DNA from: Labrenzia sp. 011
GTDB taxonomy: Bacteria > Pseudomonadota > Alphaproteobacteria > Rhizobiales > Stappiaceae
Reading direction: 5' to 3'
DNA length: 64,000 nucleotides
Assembly: GCF_003075075.1 (NCBI RefSeq)
Contig: NZ_QCYM01000015.1
Coordinates: 1-64,000 of the forward strand
The position numbers and the translations under genes were made by a program. Positions 1-8,831 of this stretch are shown here, piece by piece. The first letter of the stretch is position 1. Each line of letters opens with the position of its first letter. The notes beneath the pieces were generated by a model. It was not told where the DNA came from, ran no database searches, and saw only the letters and a program-made list of their open reading frames with translations.

Positions 1-369
1 GCTTGGAATACCGATTTCGCCAAATCCAAACCAATTGTATGAACTTCTGACATCGACGCCTCCAAATAGGATTGAAACAAAACCTACCTTGGCACATCTG
101 AGCCAGCGGCGGGCGTCTACATCATCACGCCCTCATGGAGACCGGGAAATTCTTCGATACTCTCCGACGCGCAGTCGACCGCGAAAAATGCCACAAACCC
201 TTCTCTTCTCCCGCTTGGGCAGCTTGAGCCTCATATGCGAAAATTAAGCCATAGACTGAACTTATAGCCCCCCATGACAATCCGGTATTTCCGCTGGTCC
301 GTGTCGTGCGGCAGGTTGCAGGTCAAGGTGCCTCAAGGGCCCAGGCAGATCGGACAGAAGGAGAAGGCG
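1..369. other. Left-edge stretch without a supported gene
   Basis: No reading frame here resembles a protein family. The only open frame of any length (35-247, plus) is rich in Ser, Arg and Pro with no recognisable motif, so I treat it as noise. The stretch probably carries the promoter of the rightward acyl-CoA dehydrogenase operon. The last bases hold a strong ribosome-binding sequence (AAGGAGAAGG) just before the TTG at 370. Confidence 0.5.
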
Positions 370-1533
370 TTGCTTGAGCACGCTGCACAAGAGTTTCAGG
401 ACATTCGCGACGCAGTGAGAGCGCTCTGCGCACAGTTCCCCGACGAATACCACCGCAGGATAGACGAGGCCCGCGGCTACCCGGAAGAGTTCGTGGATGC
501 GCTGACAAGGGCTGGATGGATGGCGGCGCTGATCCCCGAGGAATACGGCGGATCTGGTCTCGGGCTCACCGAAGCATCGGTCATCATGGAAGAGATCAAT
601 CGGGCCGGCGGCAATTCCGGAGCTTGCCACGGCCAGATGTACAACATGAACACGCTCGTCCGTCACGGGTCGGAAGAGCAGCGCCAGCGTATCCTGCCGA
701 AGCTGGCGACCGGGGAACTGCGCCTGCAATCGATGGGCGTGACCGAACCCTCCACCGGCACGGACACGACGAAAATCAAGACCACCGCCGTCAAGAAGGG
801 CGACCGCTACGTCATCAACGGACAGAAGGTCTGGATCAGCCGCGTGCAGCATTCCGATCTGATGATCCTGCTTGCCCGGACAACTCCGCTGTCGGAGGTG
901 AAGAAGAAGTCCGAAGGATTGTCAATCTTTCTCGTGGACATCAAGGAGGCCATGAAATCGGGCATGGAAGTGCGACCGATTCCCAACATGGTCAACCACG
1001 AGACCAATGAGCTCTTCTTCGACAATCTGGAAATTCCCGAGGAAAACCTGATCGGGGAGGAAGGGAAAGGATTCAAGTATATCCTTACCGGCCTCAACGC
1101 GGAGCGCACGCTGATTGCAGCGGAATGCATCGGCGACGGTTACTGGTTTATCGACCGTGTGTCGAAATATGTCAGCGAGCGCGAGGTTTTCGGGCGGCCT
1201 ATCGGGCAGAACCAGGGCGTCCAGTTCCCCATCGCCGAAAGCTACATCGAGGTCGAGGCAGCCAATCTCATGCGCTACAGGGCCTGCGCCCTTTTCGACG
1301 AAGGCAAGCCCTGCGGCGCGGAAGCGAACATGGCCAAGTATCTTGCGGCCAAGGCCAGCTGGGAAGCGGCCAATGCCTGCATTCAGTTCCACGGCGGCTT
1401 CGGTTTTGCCTGCGAATATGATGTTGAACGCAAGTTCCGCGAGACCCGGCTTTACCAGGTGGCGCCGATCTCCACCAATCTCATCCTGTCCTATGTCGCC
1501 GAGCACGTGCTCGGTCTGCCGCGGAGTTTCTGA
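370..1533 (+). CDS. Acyl-CoA dehydrogenase
   Basis: FAD-dependent alpha,beta-dehydrogenation of an acyl-CoA. The 387-residue protein has the usual order: helical N-terminal domain, beta domain with the flavin/substrate motif VTEPSTGTDT, and C-terminal helical domain with FHGGFGF. The canonical medium-chain catalytic Glu is absent: the site reads YQVAPIST. Glu245 in NAERTLIA sits where isovaleryl-CoA and long-chain enzymes carry their base, so the protein should be active and of that subtype. I chose TTG 370 because AAGGAGAAGG lies just upstream and the preceding 32 codons of the open frame (from ATG 274) look non-coding and extend past the family's N-terminus. The stop overlaps the next start (TGATG), so it is translationally coupled to the CoA-transferase. 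The substrate is not readable from sequence; neighbours suggest a branched dicarboxyl-CoA. Confidence 0.9.
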   Translation: MLEHAAQEFQDIRDAVRALCAQFPDEYHRRIDEARGYPEEFVDALTRAGWMAALIPEEYGGSGLGLTEASVIMEEINRAGGNSGACHGQMYNMNTLVRHGSEEQRQRILPKLATGELRLQSMGVTEPSTGTDTTKIKTTAVKKGDRYVINGQKVWISRVQHSDLMILLARTTPLSEVKKKSEGLSIFLVDIKEAMKSGMEVRPIPNMVNHETNELFFDNLEIPEENLIGEEGKGFKYILTGLNAERTLIAAECIGDGYWFIDRVSKYVSEREVFGRPIGQNQGVQFPIAESYIEVEAANLMRYRACALFDEGKPCGAEANMAKYLAAKASWEAANACIQFHGGFGFACEYDVERKFRETRLYQVAPISTNLILSYVAEHVLGLPRSF

Positions 1534-2642
1534 TGACCCTGCCTCTCACCGGTCTCAAGGTCGTTGCCGTCGAGCAGGCTGTTGCCGCCCCTTTCGCCAC
1601 CTCGCGTCTTGCCGATGCCGGCGCGAAAGTGATCAAGATCGAGCGACCCGAAGGGGATTTCGCGCGCGGCTACGATGACGTTGCCGCCGGCCAGTCCAGT
1701 TATTTCGTCTGGCTCAACCGCGGCAAGAAATCCGTCGCGCTGGATCTGCGTTCCCAGGCCGGAAAGGAAGAACTGGCCCGGCTTCTGGAAGATGCCGACG
1801 TTCTGGTGCAGAACCTCAAGCGCGGCGCTCTCGGCCGGCTCGGCTTCACTCCCGAAAGGCTTGCCAGGGACTATCCGCGCCTCATCGCCTGCTCCATCAC
1901 CGGCTACGGGGAGGGCGGGCCCATGGCCGACCGAAAGGCCTACGATCTGCTGATCCAGGCGGAATCCGGGCTGTGTTCCATCACTGGCGGCCCGTCCGAG
2001 CCGGCGCGTGTCGGCATGTCCATCGTGGACGTCGCAACGGGAGCCACCGCCCATGCGGCCATTCTGGAGGCGCTGATTGCCCGCGGCATCAGCGGGAAAG
2101 GCGCAGCGATCACGATTTCAATGTTCGATGTCATGGCGGACTGGATGACCGTGCCGCTTTTGAACCACGAAGGCGGCAAGACCCCGACGAGGGTCGGGAT
2201 GGCGCATCCTTCGATCTCGCCTTACAGCGCCTTCGAAACGCGTGACGGGCAGCTCATTCTCATCTCGATTCAAAGCGACCGGGAATGGCGCATGCTGTGC
2301 GAGCATTTCCTGCAGCGGCCCGAGCTTGGCCGCGATCCCCGGTTTGCGACAAATGTGGCGCGGGTCGCCAACCGGCCGGAGACCGACGGCATCGTCGCCG
2401 AAGCCTTTGCCGGAATGAGCCATGAGGAAGCACTGGCGGCTCTGGACCGCGCCGATGTCGCCATGGCATCGGTGAACGATATGGCAGGGCTCTCGTCTCA
2501 TCCGCATCTGCGCCGCATCACGGTGGAGACGCCGAACGGTCCCGTTTCCTACCCGGCGCCCGCACCGCTCGTCACCGGTGGCACGAGACGTTACGGACCG
2601 GTGCCCGGCCTGCCCGAACCCCGCCTTGAGACGGAGCAGTGA
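1533..2642 (+). CDS. CaiB/BaiF (class III) CoA-transferase
   Basis: Moves CoA from a donor acyl-CoA, often succinyl-CoA, to a carboxylic acid. At 369 residues it is close to the family's usual 380-430. The start LTGLKVVAVEQAVAAPFATSR, the IKIERPEGDFAR motif, the NRGKKSVALDLRS motif and the probable catalytic Asp138 in KAYDLLIQAESG all fit. It overlaps the dehydrogenase upstream by one base and the hydratase downstream (GTGA), so all are one mRNA. In the itaconate and mesaconate routes a CoA-transferase activates the acid, or swaps CoA between carboxylates, before hydration and cleavage. That role is an inference from its neighbours. Confidence 0.92.
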   Translation: MTLPLTGLKVVAVEQAVAAPFATSRLADAGAKVIKIERPEGDFARGYDDVAAGQSSYFVWLNRGKKSVALDLRSQAGKEELARLLEDADVLVQNLKRGALGRLGFTPERLARDYPRLIACSITGYGEGGPMADRKAYDLLIQAESGLCSITGGPSEPARVGMSIVDVATGATAHAAILEALIARGISGKGAAITISMFDVMADWMTVPLLNHEGGKTPTRVGMAHPSISPYSAFETRDGQLILISIQSDREWRMLCEHFLQRPELGRDPRFATNVARVANRPETDGIVAEAFAGMSHEEALAALDRADVAMASVNDMAGLSSHPHLRRITVETPNGPVSYPAPAPLVTGGTRRYGPVPGLPEPRLETEQ

Positions 2643-3493
2643 ACGTGAGCGCAACGGGAAGCCCCCTCGACATGAATGCACTGAAGGACTGGATTGGCCG
2701 GTCCGAGGTCCGCTCGGAGCTCCTGACGGCGGGACTGGTGGAACGGTTCAATGCCACGTTCGGGCGGACCGGCCCGCTTGACGATGGCGCCGACGCGCCG
2801 CTTCTGATCCACCTGTGCCTGACCCAGCCTGCGGTCCCCGCCGGCGACCTTGGGCCGGACGGCCATCCGGCAAGGGGCGGATTTCTGCCGCCGGTGCCGC
2901 TTCCCCGGCGCATGTGGGCCGGTGGCGCCCTGTCGTTCCATCGCCCGCTGCGGATCGGCTCGAAGGTGACTCGGAACTCGACCATACGCGACACGGTGCT
3001 GAAACAGGGGCGCACGGGGCCGCTTTGCTTCGTCACAGTCGACCATGAAATCTCAGACGAACATGGCCTCGCCATCGCCGAGCGGCAGGACATTGTCTAT
3101 CGCGGTGCAGACAGCGGCACGCCGCAATCGCAACCAGCTGCCGCCAAACCAGGCTTGCATCGCAAGCAGATACCGGTCGATCCGGTGCTGTTGTTCCGCT
3201 ATTCGGCGCTGACCTTCAACGGACACCGTATTCACTACGACCAGCCCTATGTGATCGGCGAGGAAGGTTATCCGGGCCTGGTCGTCCACGGCCCGCTTCA
3301 GGCAACGCTGCTTGCGCAATACGCAGCCGATCTTTGCAGCGCCGTGCCTTCCAGTTTCCGCTTTCGCAGTTTCTCGCCGCTGTTCGATACGGCGGATCTC
3401 ACATTGAACGCTGAGGAAACGGCGGAAGGCATGAAGCTCTGGACCGCGCGGCCCGAGGGGCCCGTTGCAATGGAGGCAATCGCAACATGGTAA
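2639..3493 (+). CDS. MaoC/FAS1-type acyl-CoA hydratase (mesaconyl-C4-CoA / itaconyl-CoA hydratase-like)
   Basis: Hot-dog-fold hydratase of 284 residues. The N-terminal half (QPAVPAGDLGPDGHP, LPRRMWAGG) is the FAS1-like dehydratase domain, and the C-terminal half carries FNGHRIHYD followed by YPGLVVHGP, the pattern of HTD2-like and mesaconyl-C4-CoA hydratases. The GTG start at 2639 overlaps the CoA-transferase stop; GTG 2645 and ATG 2672 are alternatives. The 3' end overlaps the ATG of the lyase (ATGGTAA). Its position between a CoA-transferase and a CitE-like lyase matches hydration of an unsaturated C5 dicarboxyl-CoA to citramalyl-CoA, or of an analogue. This is inference from context. Confidence 0.85.
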   Translation: MNVSATGSPLDMNALKDWIGRSEVRSELLTAGLVERFNATFGRTGPLDDGADAPLLIHLCLTQPAVPAGDLGPDGHPARGGFLPPVPLPRRMWAGGALSFHRPLRIGSKVTRNSTIRDTVLKQGRTGPLCFVTVDHEISDEHGLAIAERQDIVYRGADSGTPQSQPAAAKPGLHRKQIPVDPVLLFRYSALTFNGHRIHYDQPYVIGEEGYPGLVVHGPLQATLLAQYAADLCSAVPSSFRFRSFSPLFDTADLTLNAEETAEGMKLWTARPEGPVAMEAIATW

Positions 3494-4275
3494 GCCTCGA
3501 GACGCTTCGCGCGCCGCTCTTCGTACCGGGCAACCGGCCAGAACGCTTTGCCAAGGCCGCAGCGTCCGGCGCATGCGCCGTCATCCTCGACCTGGAAGAT
3601 GCCGTGGCCGCGGAAGACAAGGCTGCGGCACGGGCCGCACTCGCCTGCGACTTTACGCAGCTGCCGGTGCTGGTGCGGATCAATCCGGACAGTACGCCCT
3701 GGTACGAGGACGACCTCAAGGCGGCCGCAGCCATGCCCTTCGGGGCAGTGATGCTGCCCAAGGCCGAAAGCCCGGACGCCGTTGCAAGAATTGCTCGGCT
3801 GACCGGCCATCCCGTCGTTGCCCTGATCGAAACGGCGCGCGGCCTTGCCGCGGCGCGCGAGATTGCAGCATGTCCGGACACCGTGCGCCTGGCCTTCGGG
3901 TCCATCGATTTTTGCGCCGACATCGGCTGCGAGCATGAACGCGAGACGCTTCGGCCGGTGCGTCTAGACCTTGTAATCGCCTCCCGCCTTGCTGGCATCG
4001 CGGCACCGATCGACGGCGTGACCGCGGACTTGTCGGACCCGGCAATCACGGAAGACGACAGCCGTCATGCCCGAAGCCTTGGAATGACGGGCAAGCTCTG
4101 TATCCACCCGAAGCAGGTCGCGCCGATACGCGCGGGTTTTGCACCGAGCGAGGCGGAGAAGGACTGGGCGCGTCGAGTGCTTGCCTCCGGCGACGGGGCG
4201 ATCGCGGTGGATGGGGCCATGGTGGACGAGCCGGTACGCCTGCGCGCGCGCGCCATTCTGGCAAACTCCGGCTGA
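3487..4275 (+). CDS. HpcH/HpaI aldolase / CitE-like acyl-CoA lyase
   Basis: A 262-residue TIM-barrel lyase of the CitE/malyl-CoA lyase superfamily. The N-terminus RAPLFVPGNRPERFAKA, the acidic metal-binding ILDLEDAV, the active-site VRIN and the C-terminal GKLCIHPKQV motif are all present. Such enzymes cleave 3-hydroxyacyl-CoAs such as citramalyl-CoA or malyl-CoA into acetyl-CoA and an oxo-acid. It is the last gene of the rightward operon and overlaps the hydratase by 7 nt. It ends 10 nt from the converging methyltransferase. Citramalyl-CoA lyase is the most economical specific guess. Confidence 0.88.
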   Translation: MVSLETLRAPLFVPGNRPERFAKAAASGACAVILDLEDAVAAEDKAAARAALACDFTQLPVLVRINPDSTPWYEDDLKAAAAMPFGAVMLPKAESPDAVARIARLTGHPVVALIETARGLAAAREIAACPDTVRLAFGSIDFCADIGCEHERETLRPVRLDLVIASRLAGIAAPIDGVTADLSDPAITEDDSRHARSLGMTGKLCIHPKQVAPIRAGFAPSEAEKDWARRVLASGDGAIAVDGAMVDEPVRLRARAILANSG

Positions 4276-4285
4276 TCCTCCCGGA

Positions 4286-5035
4286 TCAGTCCGGCAACTT
4301 GCGCAATACGCGCACCATGTGCGGCTGCGTCAGAATCCAGGTCTCCTCGCCCTCCGGCGTCTCGGCATACCGCAAAAAGTCCTCCTTCACGGCCTCGGGG
4401 TCGGCGTCGATTGCTGCCTGGCGTGCGGGATCTGCCGCGCAGAGATACGTCAGGAAGGCCTCCACGGAGCCAAAATGGCTGACCCGGTCCAACTCGCTAT
4501 CCTCGACCGTCTCACAGCCGTGACTTTCCACAAACCGCTCCAGCGCTGCAAGCGCCTGCGCCCGCACCTCGGTCTCGTCATCGACCCGGCGCATCGCTTC
4601 GAAAAAACTGCCCCGGGCGAGCGGTTCGATCACAAGCAGCACGCCGCGCGGGCGTAGAAGACGCCAGGCTTCTTCAAGGCCGGCCGGCATCAGGTCGGCC
4701 GGCACATGGTGCAGGGAATTCAGGAAAACGGTTGCCCCGAAGCTGTCCGGACGGGCGGGGATCGCCTCCGCGCCCGCGTGCAGGAACTCGGCGCCCGGCG
4801 CCCGTCCGCGAGCGATATCGAGGGCCGATTGCAGCGGATCGACACCGGTCACGGAATAGCCGCGTCTCACCAGCGCTGCGGCAAGGTCTCCCCTGCCGCA
4901 GCCGATATCCATGACGCGGCGCACGTCTTCGGTAGCCAGGATCTCAAGGATCTTCGCGGTGACGACACTGGTCTCGGGCCTTGCGGTCTGCCCGGTGGCC
5001 TGGCGCGTGGCGTCGAGCATCTTGCGGCTTGGCAT
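4286..5035 (-). CDS. Class I SAM-dependent methyltransferase
   Basis: A 249-residue Rossmann-fold methyltransferase. SAM motif I is VMDIGCGRGDLA (about residues 41-52), followed by VTGVDPL, and motif IV is TVFLNSLHHVP, as in UbiE-like small-molecule methyltransferases. It is the last gene of the leftward liv/ALDH/SDR operon, 42 nt after the SDR. The methyl acceptor cannot be read from sequence. Its place in a catabolic operon suggests a substrate-related or detoxifying role. Confidence 0.8.
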   Translation of the reverse strand: MPSRKMLDATRQATGQTARPETSVVTAKILEILATEDVRRVMDIGCGRGDLAAALVRRGYSVTGVDPLQSALDIARGRAPGAEFLHAGAEAIPARPDSFGATVFLNSLHHVPADLMPAGLEEAWRLLRPRGVLLVIEPLARGSFFEAMRRVDDETEVRAQALAALERFVESHGCETVEDSELDRVSHFGSVEAFLTYLCAADPARQAAIDADPEAVKEDFLRYAETPEGEETWILTQPHMVRVLRKLPD

Positions 5036-5077
5036 GGGCTTTTGTCTCCTCTTGCCTGAATTGCCCGGTTTATTCGA

Positions 5078-5827
5078 TTAGACAGTGCGCCCGCCGTCGA
5101 CCTCCAGGATCACGCCGGTAATGAAATCAGCCTCGTCCGAGCCCAGGTAAAGTGCGGCGTTGGCAACATCGCGCGGCTCGGAGAGCCGTCCCATAGGGAT
5201 CGTGGCGAGGAACTTTTCGCGGTTCTGCGGCGTGTCCGGCATGCCCATGAACTGTTCCAGCAGCCCCGTGACGCCCATGACCGGCGCAATGCCGCAAACG
5301 CGGATCTTGTCCGGCGCCAGTTCGACTGCCAGGGACTTGGTCATGATGTTCACCGCGCCCTTGGACGAATTGTACCATGTGAGGCCCGGCCGCGGACGGA
5401 TGCCGGCCACCGAACCGACATTCAGCATCACGCCGCCACCCTGCTTGCGCCACAGCGGCACGCAGCTTTTGGTCATGTGGAAGATCGACAGCACGTTGAT
5501 GTCGTAGATCCGGCGGAAGGTCTCTTCGTCTGTCTCCATCAGCGGACGGTTCGGATTTGTCCAGCCCGCATTGTTGACCACGATATCGAGGCTGCCGAAG
5601 GCCTCGGCGGTTTTTGCCACGGCTGCCTCGACCTGGTCCGCCTTCGACACGTCACAGGTAACCGCTATGGCGTTCTCGCCAAGTTCCTCGGCGACCTTAC
5701 GTGCGCCCTCTGCGTTGAGGTCGGCCACGGCGACCTTGGCTCCCTCGCGGATATAGGCTTCTGCGATACCCTTGCCGAAACCGGAGGCCGCACCGGTAAC
5801 CATTGTTGTCTTGCCCTGAAGTCTCAC
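5078..5827 (-). CDS. SDR-family NAD(P)-dependent oxidoreductase
   Basis: Classical short-chain dehydrogenase of 249 residues. It has the cofactor motif TGAASGFGKG, the NNAG motif, a catalytic Ser in LNVGSVAG, the YNSSK catalytic Tyr/Lys and the C-terminal ITGVILEVDGGRTV. It probably oxidises a secondary alcohol. It lies 78 nt downstream of the aldehyde dehydrogenase. Together with the nearby Zn-alcohol dehydrogenase this gives an alcohol-to-aldehyde-to-acid series that could feed the CoA-dependent operon opposite. Confidence 0.9.
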   Translation of the reverse strand: MRLQGKTTMVTGAASGFGKGIAEAYIREGAKVAVADLNAEGARKVAEELGENAIAVTCDVSKADQVEAAVAKTAEAFGSLDIVVNNAGWTNPNRPLMETDEETFRRIYDINVLSIFHMTKSCVPLWRKQGGGVMLNVGSVAGIRPRPGLTWYNSSKGAVNIMTKSLAVELAPDKIRVCGIAPVMGVTGLLEQFMGMPDTPQNREKFLATIPMGRLSEPRDVANAALYLGSDEADFITGVILEVDGGRTV

Positions 5828-5905
5828 TTCGTTTCTCCCTTGGATTTCTTTTGGTCCGGCCGCATGGGCCGCCTCGGGTTTCCTGGTTCTCTGTCTTTGG
5901 CACGC

Positions 5906-7375
5906 CTAGCCGTGATGGTTCACGACCGTCTTGATATGGGAGAATTCCAGAAGCGCCGCGAAGCCCTTTTCGCGCCCGTGCCCGGATTTGCGGATGCCGC
6001 CGAAGGGCAGTTCCACGCCGCCGCCCGCACCATATCCGTTGATGAACACCTGTCCGCAGCGCAGAGCCTTCGCCATGCGCTGCTGGCGCGCGCCGTCCTT
6101 CGTCCAGACCGCGGCAACCAGTCCGTACTCGGTTCCGTTGGCGATGCGGATTGCGTCTGCCTCGTCATCGAAGGGGATCATCGCCAGCACCGGACCGAAG
6201 ACTTCTTCCTGCGCGATCTTCGCATCGGGTGCGCAGGGCCCGAAAATCGCAGGGGCAACGTAATAGCCGCCTTCCGGTGTGCCGTCAGCGATGCCGCCGC
6301 GTGCAATCAGCGGCGCATCCGCTTCGGCGATGTAGCGCTCGACGCGGTTCTTCTGCCGTGCGGAAATCAGCGGACCGAGCACGGCTGTCTCATCGGACGC
6401 GCTGGCTTCGATGCCTTCGAATGCCGTCTTCAGGTCTGCGACGACGCGGTCCCAGAGACTGCGGTGGACAAGCGCGCGTGTGCCGGCCGAACAGGTCTGG
6501 CCGCCATTCTGGATCAGGGCCTTGATGACCACCGGTATCGCGGCCTCGAGATCCGCGTCTTCGAACAGGATCTGGGGCGATTTTCCGCCAAGTTCCAAGG
6601 TGCAACTGATGAAATTTCGCGCGGCGGCGGTCTGGATCATCACGCCGACTTCGGGCGAACCGGTAAAGGAGATGAAGTCGATGCCGCGGTGTTCCGAAAG
6701 CGCCTTTCCGGCAACGTCTCCGCGGCCGGTAACGATATTGAGAGCTCCTGCCGGGAACCCGGCCTCGACGGCCAGTTCCCCGATGCGGAGCGCCGTGAGG
6801 CAGGCGTCTTCGGCGGGCTTGAGCACGGTCGCATTCCCCATCGCCAGCGCCGGCGCCACCGATCTTCCGAACATCTGGGCCGGATAGTTCCACGGGATGA
6901 TGTGACCGGTTACGCCATGGGGTTCGCGCTGCACCTCGACATTGTAACCTTGCAGGAACGGCACGATCTCGCCATGGACCTTGTCTGCGGCGCCGCCATA
7001 GAACTCGAAATAGCGCGCGGTCACCTGCATGTCGGCGCGAGACTGCACGATCGGCTTTCCGTTGTCGGCGGTTTCCAGTTGTGCGAGATCCTCGCTATTG
7101 TCCAGGATCAGCGCCGAGAGCCGGAGCATGAGCCGGCCGCGCTCGGCTGCGGAAAGCTTGCTCCAGGCGCCGCCGTCGAAGGCCGCGCGCGCAGCTGCCA
7201 CCGCCGCATCGATGTCATCCGCTCCGCTGTCGGCGATAGTCGTGAAGGGCTTGCCGTCGAGCGGCGAAAGCACATCCATCTCGGCCCCCGATGCGGCGGG
7301 CAGGAATTCGTTGCCGATTAGGTTGAGCGGCCGGGGCAGCTTGAGACTGCGCTCGCTGACGGGGAAGTGTTTCAT
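5906..7375 (-). CDS. NAD(P)-dependent aldehyde dehydrogenase
   Basis: A 489-residue aldehyde dehydrogenase. It carries WNYPAQMFGRSVAPALAMGN, the general base motif LELGGKSPQ, the nucleophile motif GGQTCSAGTR and the C-terminal PFGGIRKSG. The open frame extends far upstream, but the real start is ATG 7375 (MKHFPVSE), because LivF ends there with an ATGA overlap. Directly downstream of the Liv transporter genes, it is likely to oxidise an aldehyde derived from the imported compound. Confidence 0.93.
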   Translation of the reverse strand: MKHFPVSERSLKLPRPLNLIGNEFLPAASGAEMDVLSPLDGKPFTTIADSGADDIDAAVAAARAAFDGGAWSKLSAAERGRLMLRLSALILDNSEDLAQLETADNGKPIVQSRADMQVTARYFEFYGGAADKVHGEIVPFLQGYNVEVQREPHGVTGHIIPWNYPAQMFGRSVAPALAMGNATVLKPAEDACLTALRIGELAVEAGFPAGALNIVTGRGDVAGKALSEHRGIDFISFTGSPEVGVMIQTAAARNFISCTLELGGKSPQILFEDADLEAAIPVVIKALIQNGGQTCSAGTRALVHRSLWDRVVADLKTAFEGIEASASDETAVLGPLISARQKNRVERYIAEADAPLIARGGIADGTPEGGYYVAPAIFGPCAPDAKIAQEEVFGPVLAMIPFDDEADAIRIANGTEYGLVAAVWTKDGARQQRMAKALRCGQVFINGYGAGGGVELPFGGIRKSGHGREKGFAALLEFSHIKTVVNHHG

Positions 7376-8052
7376 GTGCTTTTCCTTTCGGGATCGATCG
7401 ATCCTTCGCTGACTTCGCCGCGCTCGATGACGAGCGTGCGGCTGGCGAAACCGCGTAGCAGTGCGGGGTTGGATTCCGTGATGATGAGGGTGATGCTGCG
7501 GTCGCTGTCGCGGAGCGCGCGCAATGCATCGGCATAGCGAAGCGCAAGCGCCGGGGCGAGACCCTGAAAGGGTTCGTCCAGCATCACCAGCTTGGTGCCG
7601 AGCATCAGGGCCCTGGCAAGGGCGACCATCTTTCCTTGGCCACCGGAAACGTTGCCGGCCGGCCGACCGGCCATCTCCTTCAGTTCCGGCAGGATGTCGT
7701 AGACCTTGTCCAGCCGTCGCCGGGTTTTTTCCTTGCCGAGTCGGGCCGCATCGGCAGGCAGAAGGATGTTCTCCTCGACGGTGAAGGCAGAAAAAAGCCG
7801 CCTGTCCTCGGGCGAATAACCGATGCCGAGGCCGGGCCGTCTCGGCGGGGAAACCGCCGTCAGCGGTTTGCCGTCGAAAAACAGTTCTCCCTGGACCTTC
7901 GTGAAGCCCATGACCGTGCGCAGCAGCGTCGTCTTGCCGGCACCGTTGCGTCCGATCAGCGCCAGCGTCTCCGCCGGCTCGATGCGGAAATCGAGATCCC
8001 GAAGGATTTCGATGATGCCGATCGAAGCGCTCACGTTGCGAAATTCGAGCAT
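7372..8052 (-). CDS. livF: Branched-chain amino acid-type ABC transporter, ATP-binding protein LivF
   Basis: A 226-residue ABC ATPase with Walker A GRNGAGKTT, Walker B LVMLDEP and the LivF-like tail LVIERGEVSEG. The signature reads VSGGQGKMVALARAL instead of the usual LSGGEQQ form. The start ATG 8052 (MLEFRNVSAS) overlaps the LivG stop, and the gene ends in an ATGA overlap with the aldehyde dehydrogenase. It powers import of a ligand, probably a carboxylate or amino-acid-like compound, given the HAAT family. Confidence 0.9.
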   Translation of the reverse strand: MLEFRNVSASIGIIEILRDLDFRIEPAETLALIGRNGAGKTTLLRTVMGFTKVQGELFFDGKPLTAVSPPRRPGLGIGYSPEDRRLFSAFTVEENILLPADAARLGKEKTRRRLDKVYDILPELKEMAGRPAGNVSGGQGKMVALARALMLGTKLVMLDEPFQGLAPALALRYADALRALRDSDRSITLIITESNPALLRGFASRTLVIERGEVSEGSIDPERKST

Positions 8053-8831
8053 CAGGCAACCTCCTCGCCGATGACGTCGCGGATGACATCGGGGTGTTCG
8101 AGTATTTCCCGCGGCGTGCCGCGCAGTTGCACGTTGCCGGCGTTCCAGACGGCGACCTCGTCGGCATGGCGCTCGACGATGCCCATGTCGTGTTCCACGA
8201 AGACGGAGGTGACGCCGGCCTCGGCAAGCGCACCGACGAGGATCTCCATCACCTCGTGCTTTTGCGAGGAGGCGACGCCGGAGGTCGGCTCGTCCATCAG
8301 GAGCAGGCGCGGCTTCAGAGCCAGCGCCACGGCGATATCGATCAGCTTGCGCTGGCCTTCCGACAGTTCCACGACCACGCGGTCCGCGACATCCGTGCAA
8401 TGGACCAGATCGAGAAGATGCATCATCTCGTCTCTCTGGCTGATGTTGTGGAGGTTCTGCAGCGGGTTTCGCAGCCCTTCCCGCGCTGCGGCGGAAATCA
8501 GGAGGTTCTCCAGCGCGGTGTGCTCGGTGAACAACTGCGGGATCTGGAAAGCCCGCGCGACGCCGCGGCGCACGATCTTTCGCGGTGGAAGCGGGGTGAT
8601 ATCCTCGCCTTCGAGGAAGACCTTGCCCTTGTGGGGCTTGAGCCAGCCGGTGCAGATGTTCAGGAACGTCGTCTTGCCCGCCCCGTTGGGACCGATGATG
8701 GCAAGGTTCTTTCCCGCTTCGATCTGCATGGAGACGTGGTCGGCCGCGGTCACGCCGCCGAATTTGATCAGAAGGTCCCGGGTCTCCAGCAGCGGTGGCG
8801 GCGCAGCGTCAGGCCTGTTCATGGCATTCAT
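8052..8831 (-). CDS. livG: Branched-chain amino acid-type ABC transporter, ATP-binding protein LivG
   Basis: A 259-residue ABC ATPase with Walker A GPNGAGKTT, the LivG-type ARAFQIPQLF Q-loop region, Walker B LLLMDEPTSGV and VEHDMGIVERHADEV. The signature ELSEGQRKLIDIA departs from the common LSYGQQR form. The ATG at 8831 overlaps the LivM stop (ATGA). The open frame continues well upstream into LivM, but that part is a shadow of the permease gene. Confidence 0.9.
   Translation of the reverse strand: MNAMNRPDAAPPPLLETRDLLIKFGGVTAADHVSMQIEAGKNLAIIGPNGAGKTTFLNICTGWLKPHKGKVFLEGEDITPLPPRKIVRRGVARAFQIPQLFTEHTALENLLISAAAREGLRNPLQNLHNISQRDEMMHLLDLVHCTDVADRVVVELSEGQRKLIDIAVALALKPRLLLMDEPTSGVASSQKHEVMEILVGALAEAGVTSVFVEHDMGIVERHADEVAVWNAGNVQLRGTPREILEHPDVIRDVIGEEVA

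Noticed and set aside
35-247. 70-codon plus-strand frame at the left edge
   Set aside because: No family motif, Ser/Arg/Pro-rich composition and no ribosome site; likely chance.
5477-7321. 614-codon plus-strand frame opposite the aldehyde dehydrogenase
   Set aside because: It is the antisense shadow of the aldehyde dehydrogenase and SDR genes; the minus-strand proteins have full family motifs and this one has none.
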